From Trichostrongylus colubriformis (taxonomy: Eukaryota; Nematoda; Chromadorea; Rhabditida; Trichostrongylidae), in the NCBI GenBank assembly GCA_963978905.1, contig OZ022256.1, forward strand, positions 45,618,001-45,682,000: a DNA stretch of 64,000 nucleotides. The letters run 5' to 3'. The notes beneath the pieces are model-generated. The model was not told where the DNA came from. It saw nothing but the letters and a program-made list of their open reading frames with translations, and did not search any database. Made by a program: the position numbers and the translations under genes. Every line of letters starts with the position of its first letter. Position 1 is the stretch's first letter. Positions 1 to 11,334 of the stretch are shown here, piece by piece.

Positions 1-129
1 GCTTATAAAGTGAATGCTCAGCGAGTGAGAATAATTTGTACTCCGATATCAGCAGCAACGGGATGTTTGACCGCTAAAATACGTTTGATTCCAAATAGTG
101 ATGGGTATTAGTGAGATTCTAGCTGGTAG

Positions 130-600
130 AGCTCGGTACTGCATTTGAGTAGTTTTCATAGTTTTGGAATTTGCGGAATCGCAGGGCTGTGGAATATGCG
201 GAAAAGGATTGGATAGGTACCGATTAGAAGAACTGCAGAGACTGCGGGCTTGTGGAAAGAAGAATAGATACGTATCGACTGGGAGAATTGTGGAAATGCA
301 ACAATGAGGAGTAGGCGGAAATGCAGAATTGTGGGATTTGTAGGAGCGAAGACACTTCCCTCATAGTTTCTATAATCTCTTGTTTCTTCGTAGCATGGAA
401 AGCGATACATCTTATACTTTTACGCAAATTCCACAAGTCTACATTTCCACAAAAACGAAAATTCCGTCAGTTTCCCAATCGATACATATCCTGTCCCTTT
501 CCCCAGATTCCATAGCTCCGCAAAATGCCGCTCTGCATTCCCACTATTTCTTAAATCGCACAATTCCGCATTTTCCATTTTTCCCTAGTATCAATGTAAC
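130..600. repeat. Degenerate GCGGAAT-type foldback satellite
   Basis: The first half (about 150-345) is full of variants of TTGCGGAAT and TTGTGGAA. The second half (about 420-590) carries the complementary forms such as ATTCCGCA and TTCCACAA, so the two halves form an imperfect inverted repeat. Open frames over it are by-products of low complexity. The leader at 1-180 is also similar to 23800-24015, including the phrase GCAGCAACGGGATGT, so this is a dispersed family. Confidence 0.6.
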
Positions 601-919
601 AAAAGCAACTGACCGCTAAAGCGTCCAAAATTCGCTAACTTTTATATAGCTCTAGTTGAGCTAGGTGCTAGCGACTGACGGCCATGCAAAATGGGTTCGG
701 TATGTACCGGCATCGACGTGTACAACTTTGAGCAGGATCCTCCTTCCCCACGCAGTCGAGAAAGCGCAATTAATAAGACAGGATTACATTGAACACCTAA
801 GTAGCCATATCAGCCGCTTCGATCAGATCCACTCGTCATAACACCGTAAGCATAGCTCAGTAGCGTGCGGCAGCTCAACTGGTGTCGATATGATTCAAAG
901 AGAATGGAGTAGCTACAGG

Positions 920-2144
920 TAAACTTCTCACTCAATCTGTGCTTTAATTAATTTTGATGGCTCCTTTTGTCAAAACTGATCCTATGCTGCTCATGGGTAC
1001 ACAATTCGAAATTTCGTATCCTCCCACTGGTCGTCAGTGGTTCTTCTCGGGAACGCTTTCCACGCTGACTCGTTCCGATAAGGTGATTCGGTAGTAATCC
1101 ACAGAAATAGTCATACCAGACTACTTTCGTACGGGGAATTGGTGGATGTTATCCCTGAAGCTCTGCACGATTTTCATTGCTCCAACGCACTTTTTGTTGG
1201 CGCTTTAGTTACGCTAACAGCATGATCACATACGAACAGAAACTAAGCATCCGAGGCACGTTAAAAGAATAAGTGATTGACCACAGGAACCAAGAGCTTG
1301 GAAAGAAGAGTGAAGTTGCAAACACTGCACATGCATGTCACCTCATTTGGTTCAACTCTGAAGCAAATTTCCGCATGCTCTTTCTTTTCAAAGCTAGACG
1401 ATGAAATATGCTTTATACTTCTCTTCAAAAACAGATCACGAATTCTTGTGGCTATCGCACTCAATTGAAACCACAGGTAGCGTGTGGCTCGCGAACGCAA
1501 TAAAAGGCAGGAGAAACCGTCAAATGTTGTGCAGAGAGATTACGTGTACGTGACACTTGGTTCACTGGGGCCGTATTAACTTCTCTAGAATTTTTTTTTG
1601 CTAACAACTTATGAACGACATTGCAAACTTTCTGCTCGCAGTGATGTGACTGATGTCAAGCTCCCTCGCCTTTCGTAAAGCAACCCAGTTTGCATTGGAT
1701 TAAAAATCTTGCTACAAAAGGCATGCGACTGTGCATCTTTCCAGAGACCACACCGTGGCCGATGAAGTAGCTAATTTTTACAGATAGATCTAAGAAATAC
1801 GGCCTGGTCCAATGTTGAAAGGATGTTAATTCGTTTGCAGGGCTGAGAATCGTCATGGGCGCTCATGCATTTCAACAGAAACTTTTTAAGCAGTACATAT
1901 ACCACTCCAGCGAAAACAACGTTTTTAACATACTTCAGTGAGTCGAAGTACAGGCCCTCACAGACAAGAAGTTTATGAGCTCGATGAGGGTCCTCTCCGA
2001 ATTTTGTTGTTCTATGCACAATCATTTCTAAAGCCTCTGCTTGCTTGCTCATGTGAATCCTCCGAAAGGGAGTAGGAAAACAATAAAAAGTGAACTATAG
2101 TTTGCCCTTTAATAATATCTTAATTCACAGCGATTTTATTACAG
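920..2144 (+). repeat. Diverged paralogue of the arm lectin intron region
   Basis: Several stretches match the left arm in the same order and orientation. About 920-1030 matches 32285-32410, 1225-1400 matches 32600-32760, and 1720-1860 matches 33090-33220. The match ends at the motif CTTAATTCACAGC just before the splice acceptor at 2143-2144, which corresponds to 34605-34627. It is best read as intron and flank of a lectin gene paralogous to the one in the arms. No exon equivalent to 32010-32115 is visible upstream of 920, so the 5' part is lost or too diverged. Open frames inside are not supported as coding. Confidence 0.6.
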
Positions 2145-2314
2145 TTGTAGCTGGAAACATTCCTGATGGAATTGGCTATGAAGATCAGATTTGGATCGCG
2201 GGCAAAAAGAAAAAGGATGGTTCGTGGGACTGGGGCGATGGCTCATTCTGGCACTATTTGAATTGGAGTCCTGGTGAACCGAACAATGCAGAAGGAAGAG
2301 AGGATTGTCTTCAG
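2145..2314 (+). CDS. C-type lectin domain exon (partial gene)
   Basis: This 170-nt exon encodes the long-loop part of a C-type lectin-like domain, a fold of secreted or membrane proteins that often bind sugars. Visible hallmarks are WIAGKKKKDGSWDWGDGS, the tryptophan motif LNWSPGEPNN, and EDCLQ. The EPN triplet is the usual mannose-type calcium and sugar-binding signature. It begins after a T-rich acceptor (TTTTATTACAG) and ends at a CAG|GTTTCA donor. Its start phase (two bases completing a codon) is what the exon at 32010-32115 would need, which supports the boundary. I could not find the last exon carrying the WND and final cysteine motifs within the next 2 kb, nor a signal-peptide exon. 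It is therefore either a fragment of a gene with distant exons or a relic. The domain call is strong; whether it is expressed is unknown. Confidence 0.75.
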
Positions 2315-4018
2315 GTTTCATTACTGCAGTTTGACCATAGTATAGGGATAACCATGTTGGTGGCTTCAGGACGTCTCTGCAGGATGCCCTTGAATTTTTG
2401 GTTTTTTTTAAATTATTTAACATTAACTGTGCGCAGCAACTGCATATAGAGCACATATATCGACCAGTAGTATTTACATTCTCCTGTTGTCGATACATAA
2501 ACCACTCTTCCTCAAAGTCAGAGTGCTCGTACGTTTTAAGCTCAGTGACTGTCCTCTGCAAGGCATCGCGTTTCAGTCAGTCATCAAATGTTTGTAATAC
2601 CATGGATTAGTCAGCCATCTGATCTTTTTATTTTTCATCGCCTTGGTCGGGTGCTGCATGCAAGATTCCTCGACCTCCTTTCGCAGGATGACAGAAAAGA
2701 TCTCCTTTGTAGTCTAATCCAGCGGACGTAGAAAAAGGTCAAAGTCCTGCTGTGAAGCAGAATTCCGAAGGCACGTAAGTGGGAGTGACCATGACTTTCC
2801 CGCCCGCCGTAATTTGCCTGTTTGAAACGAAACCCTATATTTCCTAAAAAATCGAAACGTCGCTGCGCCTTGTATTAGTTCCACATGTTGAACACCTCTC
2901 AACAACACTGGTTTGGTAGCCACAAACACCTTAACTGTTCTCTTGTCAAAGTAGTTGGAAATCACCGTAAACATGATTCTAAATATGTCTCTTACTTTCG
3001 TTCAACGAAGTAAAAAGTCAATTCCATCCTCCCTGTCTTGCTTGTGAGCTCTCACACTCCTGTAACCGATAACCTTTGACCAAAGAGTGACCATACCACT
3101 CTTTCACTCTAACATATATACGTAGTCCAGAAAGGTCATAGTCCTCTCTTACGTCGGTCGAATTCAAAGACGTTTTCAAGAACTTCTCAGATGCGTATGG
3201 CTAATAGTTCCAGACACTTGCACTTGGGCTGCCACTCGGCCTCACGCCAACGTGTCTCCTGACATCGCTTTTCTGACGGAGACGACGGCCCACAACAGAG
3301 GGTTATCCTCACCACGTTTGGCTAGAATTATGTTCTGAAGCAGCTCGCAGAAAATCAAAGCACTGCTGCTCAAGTTGCATCACTGACTGGTCGCTGTGGA
3401 AACCACCTTGTTGCAGTACCCTATTGAGCCAAGATCACTATGGCGCCACTGGCTTAGCTGATCAGCTGCCTGCAAACCTCTTCAAGGGATGCGAAGGGGG
3501 CTAAAGCCCTTCCCCTATGGAGAACAGTAGTGGGAAGAATGTCTCAATTCTTAGGTTTCTGACCCTTTTACAACGTTCCTTCTCCACCGCTCCCTTCTTA
3601 ACTTCTTGACTTTCTGTTCCACTATCGGACAAGATTACACGTAACGGCTCTTTCAAGATTATCACAGTTGCACACACGACGCTTTGCCAAGCCATCGAGT
3701 GTGGATTCACTGGATACCCCTTATCAGAAACACCATCTTATCCCCCTCCCAGTGCTTTGAAATTCTCAAAAGTCCAACATCTTTACATCTTTCAAGAAGT
3801 GAATCGCTCGCTGGGCTTCAGTAATGGAGTGGAATCAATGTCCCATATAGATTCTCTGCAGATACTCTGTATGTATAGGGCCAAAAACAAGACACTTCAG
3901 AGAAGTTGATCCATTTGACGTGAAACTAACAGAAGCAATTCAAGCATCAGCTTGGCATTCATCGACCTGAAGGCACATTCCAAGATTATTGAAATACTGC
4001 AGTTCTCTTATGGTTACA
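2315..4018. other. Unassigned sequence after the lectin exon
   Basis: No coding exon, RNA gene or terminal repeat could be supported here. Short open frames on both strands look random and lack conserved motifs. The bases just after the lectin donor contain AGTATAGGGATAACC, also present near 44850 in the vigilin cassette, which may be a shared repeat edge or chance. Confidence 0.4.
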
Positions 4019-4150
4019 TGAATCGACCACGTAGTCCGTACCATTACCGAGGAATTAGCGTGAGTTTCTGAGGCGTACAGAGTCAAAGAAACCAGCGCGA
4101 CTCCACCACGCAGCCCAGGCCCTCTCACGTAGCAGGTGAGGCCAGCAATT
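4019..4150 (-). repeat. Segment homologous to arm sequence near 31.6 kb
   Basis: This segment resembles the right arm at about 48120-48250 on the plus strand, and therefore the left arm at about 31530-31665 on the opposite strand. Shared words include GAGTTTCTG and CAAAGAA.CCAGC. Both copies lie near lectin exons. A frame in the arm copy reads INGSAYVV, which faintly recalls the NGSCYYV start of lectin domains. That coding idea is weak; the homology itself is easier to see. Confidence 0.45.
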
Positions 4151-5316
4151 TATGCAATTGGATAAGATAATGAGGACTTTCTAATGGTGGAAGAAATGTT
4201 AACATGGGGAAATGGATGATATCTAAGAATTCCTCATGATACCTCCCTGCTGGAACAGACTCGAAAGTTGCAAAGTACATAGTACGAGGCTAGGTGCTAT
4301 CAAGCCTTATTTTCGCCATTTCGAGTGCTTCTTTCTAATACTTTGTCGGCTTATTTCTCAGCACCTCTAATTTTATAGTTCAGCGCATTAGCCCACTCGA
4401 GGTAATCTTGGGATGTACTTTTAAATAATGCCTTAAACTATCAAATTACTGTCCTCACAAGCACCTTGAGTGTGGACAGTATGAGAGTCCGTGTAGTGCT
4501 TTATGTTAATGGGTATAATGGCACAGCGTTCATCAAAACTATTGCAGCTTCTCGCGCATCCCGAGCTCAACGGAAAATGGAACGATTATTTCTGTGATGC
4601 AAAGCTGGCTTTCGTGTGCAGAAAGCTCTGGTAGCTCGTCGATAAAAACTTATGTTGAACAAGTGAATTTGTAATAAAACAGCTACACAATGTACCTCGC
4701 GCGCCACATGTCACCATTGAGTAGCCCTCCGTGGTGCAACCCAGCAAGCCGTTTCATGAAACAGAAGGAGGCGCTGATAAACGTTATTCGAAAAGAAAAG
4801 GAACCGGAGCACTGAATCGTACAGGCTTTTATACCTATGATTTCTCAATGAAGGCATGGAATGAAAATGTTTTCTACGAGAGTAGACAAACATAGTAGCT
4901 TCTTAAAATGGTAGTGATTAAGAGACGAGAATTTTCTTGTGGGGTGTCTTGAGCGTCTTGAGCAATTTACTGATTTATATCGGAAGGAATCTGTCTCTCG
5001 CCAAAAACTATTAGTTCTACTCAGTATTGATCGATAGCCTATGGGTTCTTGGATCATCATAGTCTGACTCTATAAGGTCTATAAGGTTAAGATAGAATGG
5101 TTTTTAGCTATTAACTGAAGCTTATTCTGACATCCATGCCATTATTGATCTTCTTCCAGATTCAAATATCCAATAACGTTTTCCTCTTTCTTGCATTTCT
5201 TGCAGTGAAATCGATCGTTTACAATCGTCCATAGTTTTGGAAGCTAAGAAAAGAAGAAAACAATAAATATGCTAGGGAACTGAGCAATAACGAAAATCTC
5301 GCCTGTTCTGGACTTT
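4151..5316. other. Unassigned intergenic-like sequence
   Basis: I see no recognisable exon, repeat array or transposon end in this stretch. Short frames have no conserved motifs or matches elsewhere in the window. Confidence 0.4.
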
Positions 5317-6470
5317 CATTTTTTCGTTTTTAATTACTTGCGTCGGATCAGTCGGTGACAGCCGCTTTCGTTACTTCTGATAACCCATACTTCGGTCAGC
5401 TCCGCCTACATACAAAGGTTTTGTATCACTCAGTTCAGTGATTTCAAACTCATCTCCCAGTTTAGGTTCAGCAATTCTTGCAGTTCACTGGTTTGAAAAT
5501 TTTCCTAATGTGTTGTGGTATCTTTCGTCATTAGAATCGATACCATCACTTTTAAATAGTTTAAACCCGCAATGAGTCGTAGTACGACGGCGCGAAATTT
5601 CGGTAGTCCTTCACTGTTCTAAAGAGCTCCAGAAGATTTAATGTTTAGCAGAAGAACTGGATACTGGCGCTGACCGAAATTAAGTTCAATTCTTAGTAGA
5701 AAACATCCCAAAAACGCGCCAGGTTCAGCATTCGTCCCGCCCTCTGTACGAAGTGACATGAGCATTACAGGGTGGCTTTTCCTCTGCCATCCTCCCCTGA
5801 TAACAGGATGTGTCGAATTAGGTACACTAAAAACTGCACTGCGCATTACGATTAAAGGCGCACCAAACTATAATCAGACTAGTGGCTTACTTTAATGAGA
5901 CGAGTACGTCCTTGGATAGCTCCTAGACTGCACCTTTTGCGGCTTCACGGTGCACCCCCACAGCGTTCTGCCGCCTTCAACGCTAGAGGAACAGATTTCC
6001 AGTGTGGTTGCATGGAAAAAGAAGAGAGGAATGCACTTCATGTAGGTGGCGCGATGCAGGGCAGGACTATCAAAAATGAGTACCCGCGTCACGTGAACTT
6101 TGTCAAAGCGCGCGCCAGGTGCCCTGGTGCTTCCGCTATGAACTGACCGCGTGCGAGGGTGCGTGGTCGTCGCGGACTCTAGCGATCCTGACCAAAATCG
6201 ATAGTCTTGGCCACTTTTGTTGCAGTGACAAATAGGAACGTCAATGACAATCTCCCCAAGTGACAAATCCCAACCTGCAGTTGTGAAAGTGTTTTCAAAA
6301 AGCGTGATTCTGTAGGACTCTAGTAGGCAGAGCTTCTACCAAATTATACGCTTTATTTTTGTGCTTTAATTGTATAGCTCTTAATCAAAATCTCAAAGAA
6401 GAAGCTGCCCTGATCTCTGATGAAGTATGGTATTTTTCAAAGAAGTGAAATGAACATGGCCGCGCTGAAT
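5317..6470 (+). repeat. Block A, oldest and shortest copy (A0)
   Basis: This is a third copy of the A block seen at 18600-20530 and 56790-59210. It starts at the shared CGTTTTTAATT and ends near GAAATGAACA.GGCCGCGCT. It lacks the Tourist-like MITE found in the other two copies: the target TTA at 5371-5373 is single and uninterrupted. It also lacks about 160 bp present at 19215-19380 and the whole minisatellite tail. It is more diverged than A and A'' are from each other, so it is an older copy and a useful pre-insertion reference. Confidence 0.8.
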
Positions 6471-6905
6471 GACGTGCGACACAACCTAATGGGACTGATA
6501 ATAGCAACGCGCGTTTTTTCATTCACCAGTGAAGGGTATCAACCTCCCATGGAAGTTTGCAATGACAACGAGGTAGACTGATAGTTTCTCGAATGCTGAT
6601 TACAATTATGAAAGCCAAAATTGCAAAATTCCTATTCGAAGCGAGTTGGAGACAGGGTTAGGGTTATGTTGTTATTGAAAATTTCCTAAAAGAAGTCACC
6701 TACATGGAAACTATAGGTCAAAGAAGGCTATCTATTGCAAAATCCCAGTGAAGAATCGCGTCTTCGGGCTGTAGAAATGGCGCAACGGCTAACAGCTGAC
6801 GCCTTGGATGAAATACGCCGCCTCCGAGCGACGTGATTACTGCTTGGCTATGACGAGAGAGGTCAAGGATATGCGGCGAGATCGTGAAGCTCCCTCCGAA
6901 AAATA
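6471..6905. other. Unassigned sequence before the mariner element
   Basis: Nothing codable or repetitive could be recognised here. The last bases (TA at 6904-6905) form the left target duplication of the adjoining mariner. Confidence 0.4.
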
Positions 6906-7740
6906 TTAGGTTGTCCCAAAAGTCTTTTAGTATTTTTTTCGATCATCACTTTTTTTTCGTCCAACAAATAACGATTAGGTAACAACGTATTGACCATTGT
7001 TATCGGTAACCCTCTGCCACTTTATAGGAAAATCGCTGATTCCCTTCTCCCAGAACTCTAGGTTCTGAGAGTCGAAGAAGTCAGCGATCGCCTTCGCAGT
7101 CATAATCAACGAATTTTCTCTTGGCCAGGAAGGATTCGAGAGGATGGGTAAGGTGATAGCCAAAAGGGGAAATGTCTGGAGAGTATGGCGGGTGGGGCAG
7201 CACATCCCAGCCGAGCTCCTATAACTTGGCCTGGATACTTTTCGCGAAATGGGGGCGGGCGTCGTCATGGAGAAGGGTGACCGCGGACCTTCTCCGGCAC
7301 TTTTCTCGAACAGCGGCGGCGAGCTGCTGGTGGGTGCATTCGGCAGCGGTGACTGTCTCGCCTTGTACCAGCACCTCGCGGAGAAGCATTCCTTCCGCGT
7401 CCCAGAACCAGCACAGTCCCAAGCGTGGTTTGTCTTTCATGTCACTCTCGCCGTTGCTGAAGCTGATGAACCAGCGGCACACGGTCACGTAGCTCACACA
7501 TCCTTTGCTCAATGTAGCGCTGATGGAGTGGCAAGCTTCCGTCGTTTTGGTGCCGCAAGACCGCTCATTATAGATGACACCGCGAGTTGGGTGGGTATCG
7601 ACAACGGGCATTGCAGCTCTTCCTAGCAAGCTAAAGGAACGTTCTACCATATTCCTGAACCGCCTGGACCTGCCTCGAAGTGAACAAGAGTTACTGATTT
7701 TTTTTTGGAAAAATACTACAAGACTTTTGGGACAACCTAA
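6906..7740 (-). mobile_element. Mariner-like element with deleted, broken transposase
   Basis: The ends are inverted repeats starting TTAGGTTGTCCCAAAAGTCT, with TA duplicated on both sides (6904-6905 and 7741-7742), as for Tc1/mariner insertion. The minus strand keeps recognisable mariner transposase pieces. These are a helix-turn-helix remnant with RWFISFSNGESDMKDKPR (near 7440-7490), the central LCWFWDAEGMLLREVL and GETVTA block, the catalytic-loop motif LLHDDARPH (near 7250-7270), and a C-terminus ADFFDSQNLEFWEKGISDF followed by KWQRV near 6990-7080. At 835 bp it is well short of a full mariner (about 1.3 kb), and the pieces lie in different frames, so it is a non-autonomous relic. A longer minus-strand frame running out past the right end to 7947 is not part of the transposase. 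Confidence 0.9.
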
Positions 7741-7742
7741 TA

Positions 7743-9753
7743 GATGCTGTAGCATTTCCAGACATCCCTTCGTGTTTACGACTTGATAACATGCCAAGGG
7801 AAAACTTGTCTGGACTAACCACCTCTTGACGGAAAGGTCGTCTGCGTCGAGAATCAACGGTGGGAAGGAGGTCATAATTCTCGGGCTTTTGGCCATTTCC
7901 ATCCGTTTTTTCTCCACTGTCCTGTTACTAGGCATGTCGACTTTCATATTAACTACTTCTTTTACCTTTCGTCCGATTTTTCCCTATGCTGGCTTTAAGA
8001 GAGACATGCAATGACCTTTGCGGGGTGCCTTGCTTGAAGGTACACACAACGAGACCAACAATGCTCGAGCCAATAATCGCCGTGGCGCAGTTGTAACGAT
8101 GTTGCTCTATAGGCGGTGTACGGTGGGTTCGCCCCACGATTAGACCTTTTGAGGAATCACGCCATGCAAAGTACCCTGTAAATGAATTACGAAGGCTGAT
8201 TTTGACCCCTCCTAACTCTCTTGGCAACTGCGTTTTGCAGTTTTGGTTCCCATATTTGTGACCAGCATTCGAGACGGTATCGATCCACCTATATCTCATT
8301 CTGATAATCCATGGAAAATTGAAACTCTTGCCTGGTTAGACGATGTGGAAGCGGCAGATGACACATTCCAACACACATGGTACAGGCGTCAGGACACGTC
8401 CAAAGCGACCAAGCCTTTCAACCCACCAGGATTGATTTAAAGACACCAGGAGGGATAAGGAGAAAGTGAGGGCTGGGAGTACATGCTCACGGAAAACAAA
8501 CCTTCCCATTCACAAGAGGGAGGTGTAGCGAAACGAAACTTGAAAAAGCTCGGCTTGGAGTCTTATTACGATCCCGGCACAGCGTGTCGTTGTGCAGTTC
8601 AACGGCTGGGCGAGTTTCTGGAGAGGGGGGGGGGGACAAAGTTAGCGGCCGGCTGATTTAGCCTCTCTGCCCACCTGCAGTCTACCCCCGGCTAGTGACG
8701 CAGAAAAGCGCAAGGAAGAAGGGGCTCTTCGGTTTTCCATGACTTGGTTTTTTCGTCGTTTTATTTCGTTCTTTCTCTATTTTTACACCGCTGAGCACCT
8801 ATACTTTTACACTCCACAATCTGATAAATTTACCCCTTCCAATGTCTTTAATAATACCAAACTCTTCTTGAGACATTGACCTACCTGTACTTAGGCTAAC
8901 CTAGGCGTCGTCGTATACGCTTGGTCATCGTCAGCTAAGGAGCAACCAGCTATGAGCCGGCTGGATACACCTTTGAAATTTTTGTCCTATCAGAGTAGTG
9001 CATGCGCACAATACGAAAGGGTGCCTTCAACTTCACAACAAATTTTACCCGACTACGATTGCATAGCTCATGTTGAGGGGAGGGGGAATCCAGACCCCGT
9101 TCGAAAAATTCTGAGTGTAGCGGGGTAGCGGGAACGATAATGTAGTTCTTCAACAAGGGGAAAGTTTTCCATTCATCAAACTGTACGTTAGGGGATCAAC
9201 GATACTTTGTGCGTCTCAGTCCTCGCGGAAGGGCGCATTCTAAGCCACTCAAAGGCAGGAAAAGGAAGGAGCGTTCCACTTAGAAAGATTGTTTGAAGAT
9301 AGAAGGAGCAATCGGTAGCAAAACTCGGGTCTGAAAGCGCGATGTTGTGGTCCTCATTCTCGGTCTCCGATACATAATTGCAAACTGCACACATTACTTT
9401 TTCGACTTGTTCGCTACAGGAGACGGGGCCACAAACTAAAGTAACTGTCCTTTGTTGTCAAGTAGGGCGTATTTCATTGGTGGTGATGTAAAACAGGTCA
9501 GACAACAAACAATAACAAACAATTGAAGAAGTCAATGGGGAAATATGCGAAAGAGTAGGAATAAAAGGCTAATGAAAAATACATAATATGAACAAAACAC
9601 TTGACATGAAGTATGAATTGCGACATTACAAATCGCACCTGACAAGATGTCAAGCGTCGTGAGTACAGTTGTGGCAATTTGTACCCTGGAAGTGTTCACC
9701 GAAGAGAATCGTCACCTGCCCTTACCTTGGGCCCCAGGGCGTGCGGCAAACTG
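7743..9753. other. Unassigned sequence with one poly-G run
   Basis: A run of 11 G lies at 8625-8635. The part from about 9305 to 9560 is distantly similar to 40650-40900 (shared AACTCGGGTC, GTTGTGGTC and ATTGCAAACTG), implying an old duplication. Frames near 7950-8440 on both strands are longer than average but show no family motif, so I do not call a gene. Confidence 0.4.
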
Positions 9754-9762
9754 AAGACTCGT

Positions 9763-9988
9763 GGGTGGGGGTTGCTAGGTCGAACTTCCGCTCCGCGGCG
9801 GTGCAGCTCGCGGCGCCACCAGTACGACTCGCCGTATCGATTGTCCTTGAGGACCAAGCGTGACTGCGTCACGTCTGCGCTTCCACTCATGCCACACTGC
9901 CCCGCTTGAAGGCTGCCATGCCCTGCCACTGGCACTCGCACCCGCCGCGCCGCTCCTCGCGCGGGAATTCGACCTAGCGACCCCACCC
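9763..9988. mobile_element. GC-rich Mutator-like MITE, diverged copy
   Basis: The ends are imperfect inverted repeats beginning GGGTGGGG and continuing through CTAGGTCGAA. Each side carries a 9-bp flanking repeat (9754-9762 and 9989-9997) matching at 7 of 9 bases. The interior, including CTCGCGGCGCCACCAGTACG and CTGCCATGCCCTGCCACTG, is shared with the element at 15483-15759. It has no coding capacity, and long frames across it are GC-driven. The 9-bp target duplication points to the Mutator superfamily. Confidence 0.7.
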
Positions 9989-10031
9989 CGGACTCGTCTC
10001 AACATTCCGAAGCCAGTAGATTAACTGCTTA

Positions 10032-10833
10032 GAGGGTCACTATTTATATTCCGGGAATAGGCAATCTGTTACCATGTTAGTGCATCTAATGATTTCATGG
10101 TAAAAATTGACTTTTTTTTTTACTATACACCTAATCTGTCATCTTGCCGCACGGCGCTATTTCGTTATATTTATGCTCAGCCTAAAATTCTGAAAAAAAA
10201 ATCGAAAATAAAAACTGAAATTTACTTTCTTCCGGGTTCATATGAATATATCCATGATCCACCAGCAGTCACGATTTTATAAACGCCTTTTGAAGCACCA
10301 CGATTGAATTTTCGAAGCATTTCAATTCACCAATCGACACTAGCCTTCTTTTGTGCATTTGTCGAATTGAGTGGGATCCAACGGGAACATGACTTTCGCA
10401 AACCCAAGTGTTCATGTAAAATTGCATGTATGCTGGTGGAACTAATGTTCAGGGATGCCTCAATTTCAGAAAAGGTGACACGGCGATCTTGTTTAATCAT
10501 ATTGCACACAGCATTGATGTTTTCTGGTACAGCTGCCGATTTTGAACGTCCACGAATCTCGTCGGACAGCGAACTACGACCACGACTGGATTCGCTACAC
10601 CGTGGTTGTTGATGGAGCTTCATTGCCAAATGCTTTTTATTTTTTGAAAAATTTCACTTTTATTGCCTGAAAAGACAAAATTTCTTGGCTGAATATAAAA
10701 TAAAAAAATAGCGCCGTGTGGTAAAATGAATGATCGGGTGTATAGTAAAAATAAAGGAGAATTTCATGACGAAACCATCACATGTACTCACATGCTAACG
10801 GTATTGCCTATTCCCGTAATGTAAATAGTGACC
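10032..10833 (-). mobile_element. Mariner-derived element with long inverted ends
   Basis: The two ends are inverted copies over roughly 140 bp: GGTCACTATTTA and GGGAATAGGCAAT at the left, and the complement at the right, running inward to GCCGCACGGCGCTATTT. TA lies at 10030-10031 and 10834-10835. The minus strand at 10327-10629 carries about 100 codons resembling the N-terminal DNA-binding half of a mariner transposase, with RRVTFSEIEASLNIS, SIHAILHEHLGLRK and SRWIP in the family order. The catalytic half is absent, so it is a deleted non-autonomous copy. The left end has two extra bases compared with the right. Confidence 0.85.
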
Positions 10834-10835
10834 TA

Positions 10836-11332
10836 CAGTAGCGGTCAAAAATATATGCGGTTTTGGACATAACCATAATTTTGGCCGACGTTTACAAACT
10901 CTTTTTTTTAATTTGAAGGCAAGTGCTACTCCATGAATAAAGTATCTTAGCCGAGTAGACGGCAGTGTGAAGGTAATAAATTATCTAACTAGAAGCCCTA
11001 AAAATGGCCAAACCTTTCAAAAACTCAATCAGCCATAAAAAGCTTATAGCTCAACGAAACGAGTCGTTATGCAAAAAATAGTGCGAAATGAGGCTAAAAC
11101 GTTATTACCCGTCCTTTGAAATCGTGACAGCACCGAAGCGCGGTGTTGATCATTTTCAGTGCTTTCAGTTAAATAATTTTTTCCACCATCACACTGCACC
11201 CTACTCGGCTGATATACCTTCTTTCACAGAATGACAGTTGCCTTCAAAACACAAAAAAATTGAACGGGATATGTAAAGGCTACCAAAGTTATGGTTAAAA
11301 TCCGGAACCTCATATATTTTTGACCGCTACTG
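10836..11332. mobile_element. Tc1/mariner-type foldback MITE
   Basis: The termini start CAGTAGCGGTCAAAAATATA on both strands and TA flanks both sides (10834-10835 and 11333-11334). The inverted similarity continues for about 165 bp per arm, including CAGCCGAGTAG on one side and its complement on the other, leaving a short loop. It has no coding sequence. It sits directly against the preceding mariner and shares its right-hand TA, so one of the two inserted into the target site duplicated by the other. Confidence 0.85.
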
Positions 11333-11334
11333 TA

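Noticed and set aside
7749..7947. Extension of the mariner frame upstream of the right terminal repeat
   Set aside because: The frame continues past the element end by chance; the target TA and terminal repeat at 7740 mark the true boundary.
9679..10005. Long overlapping frames on both strands
   Set aside because: They lie over a GC-rich MITE, are open on both strands, and show no domain.
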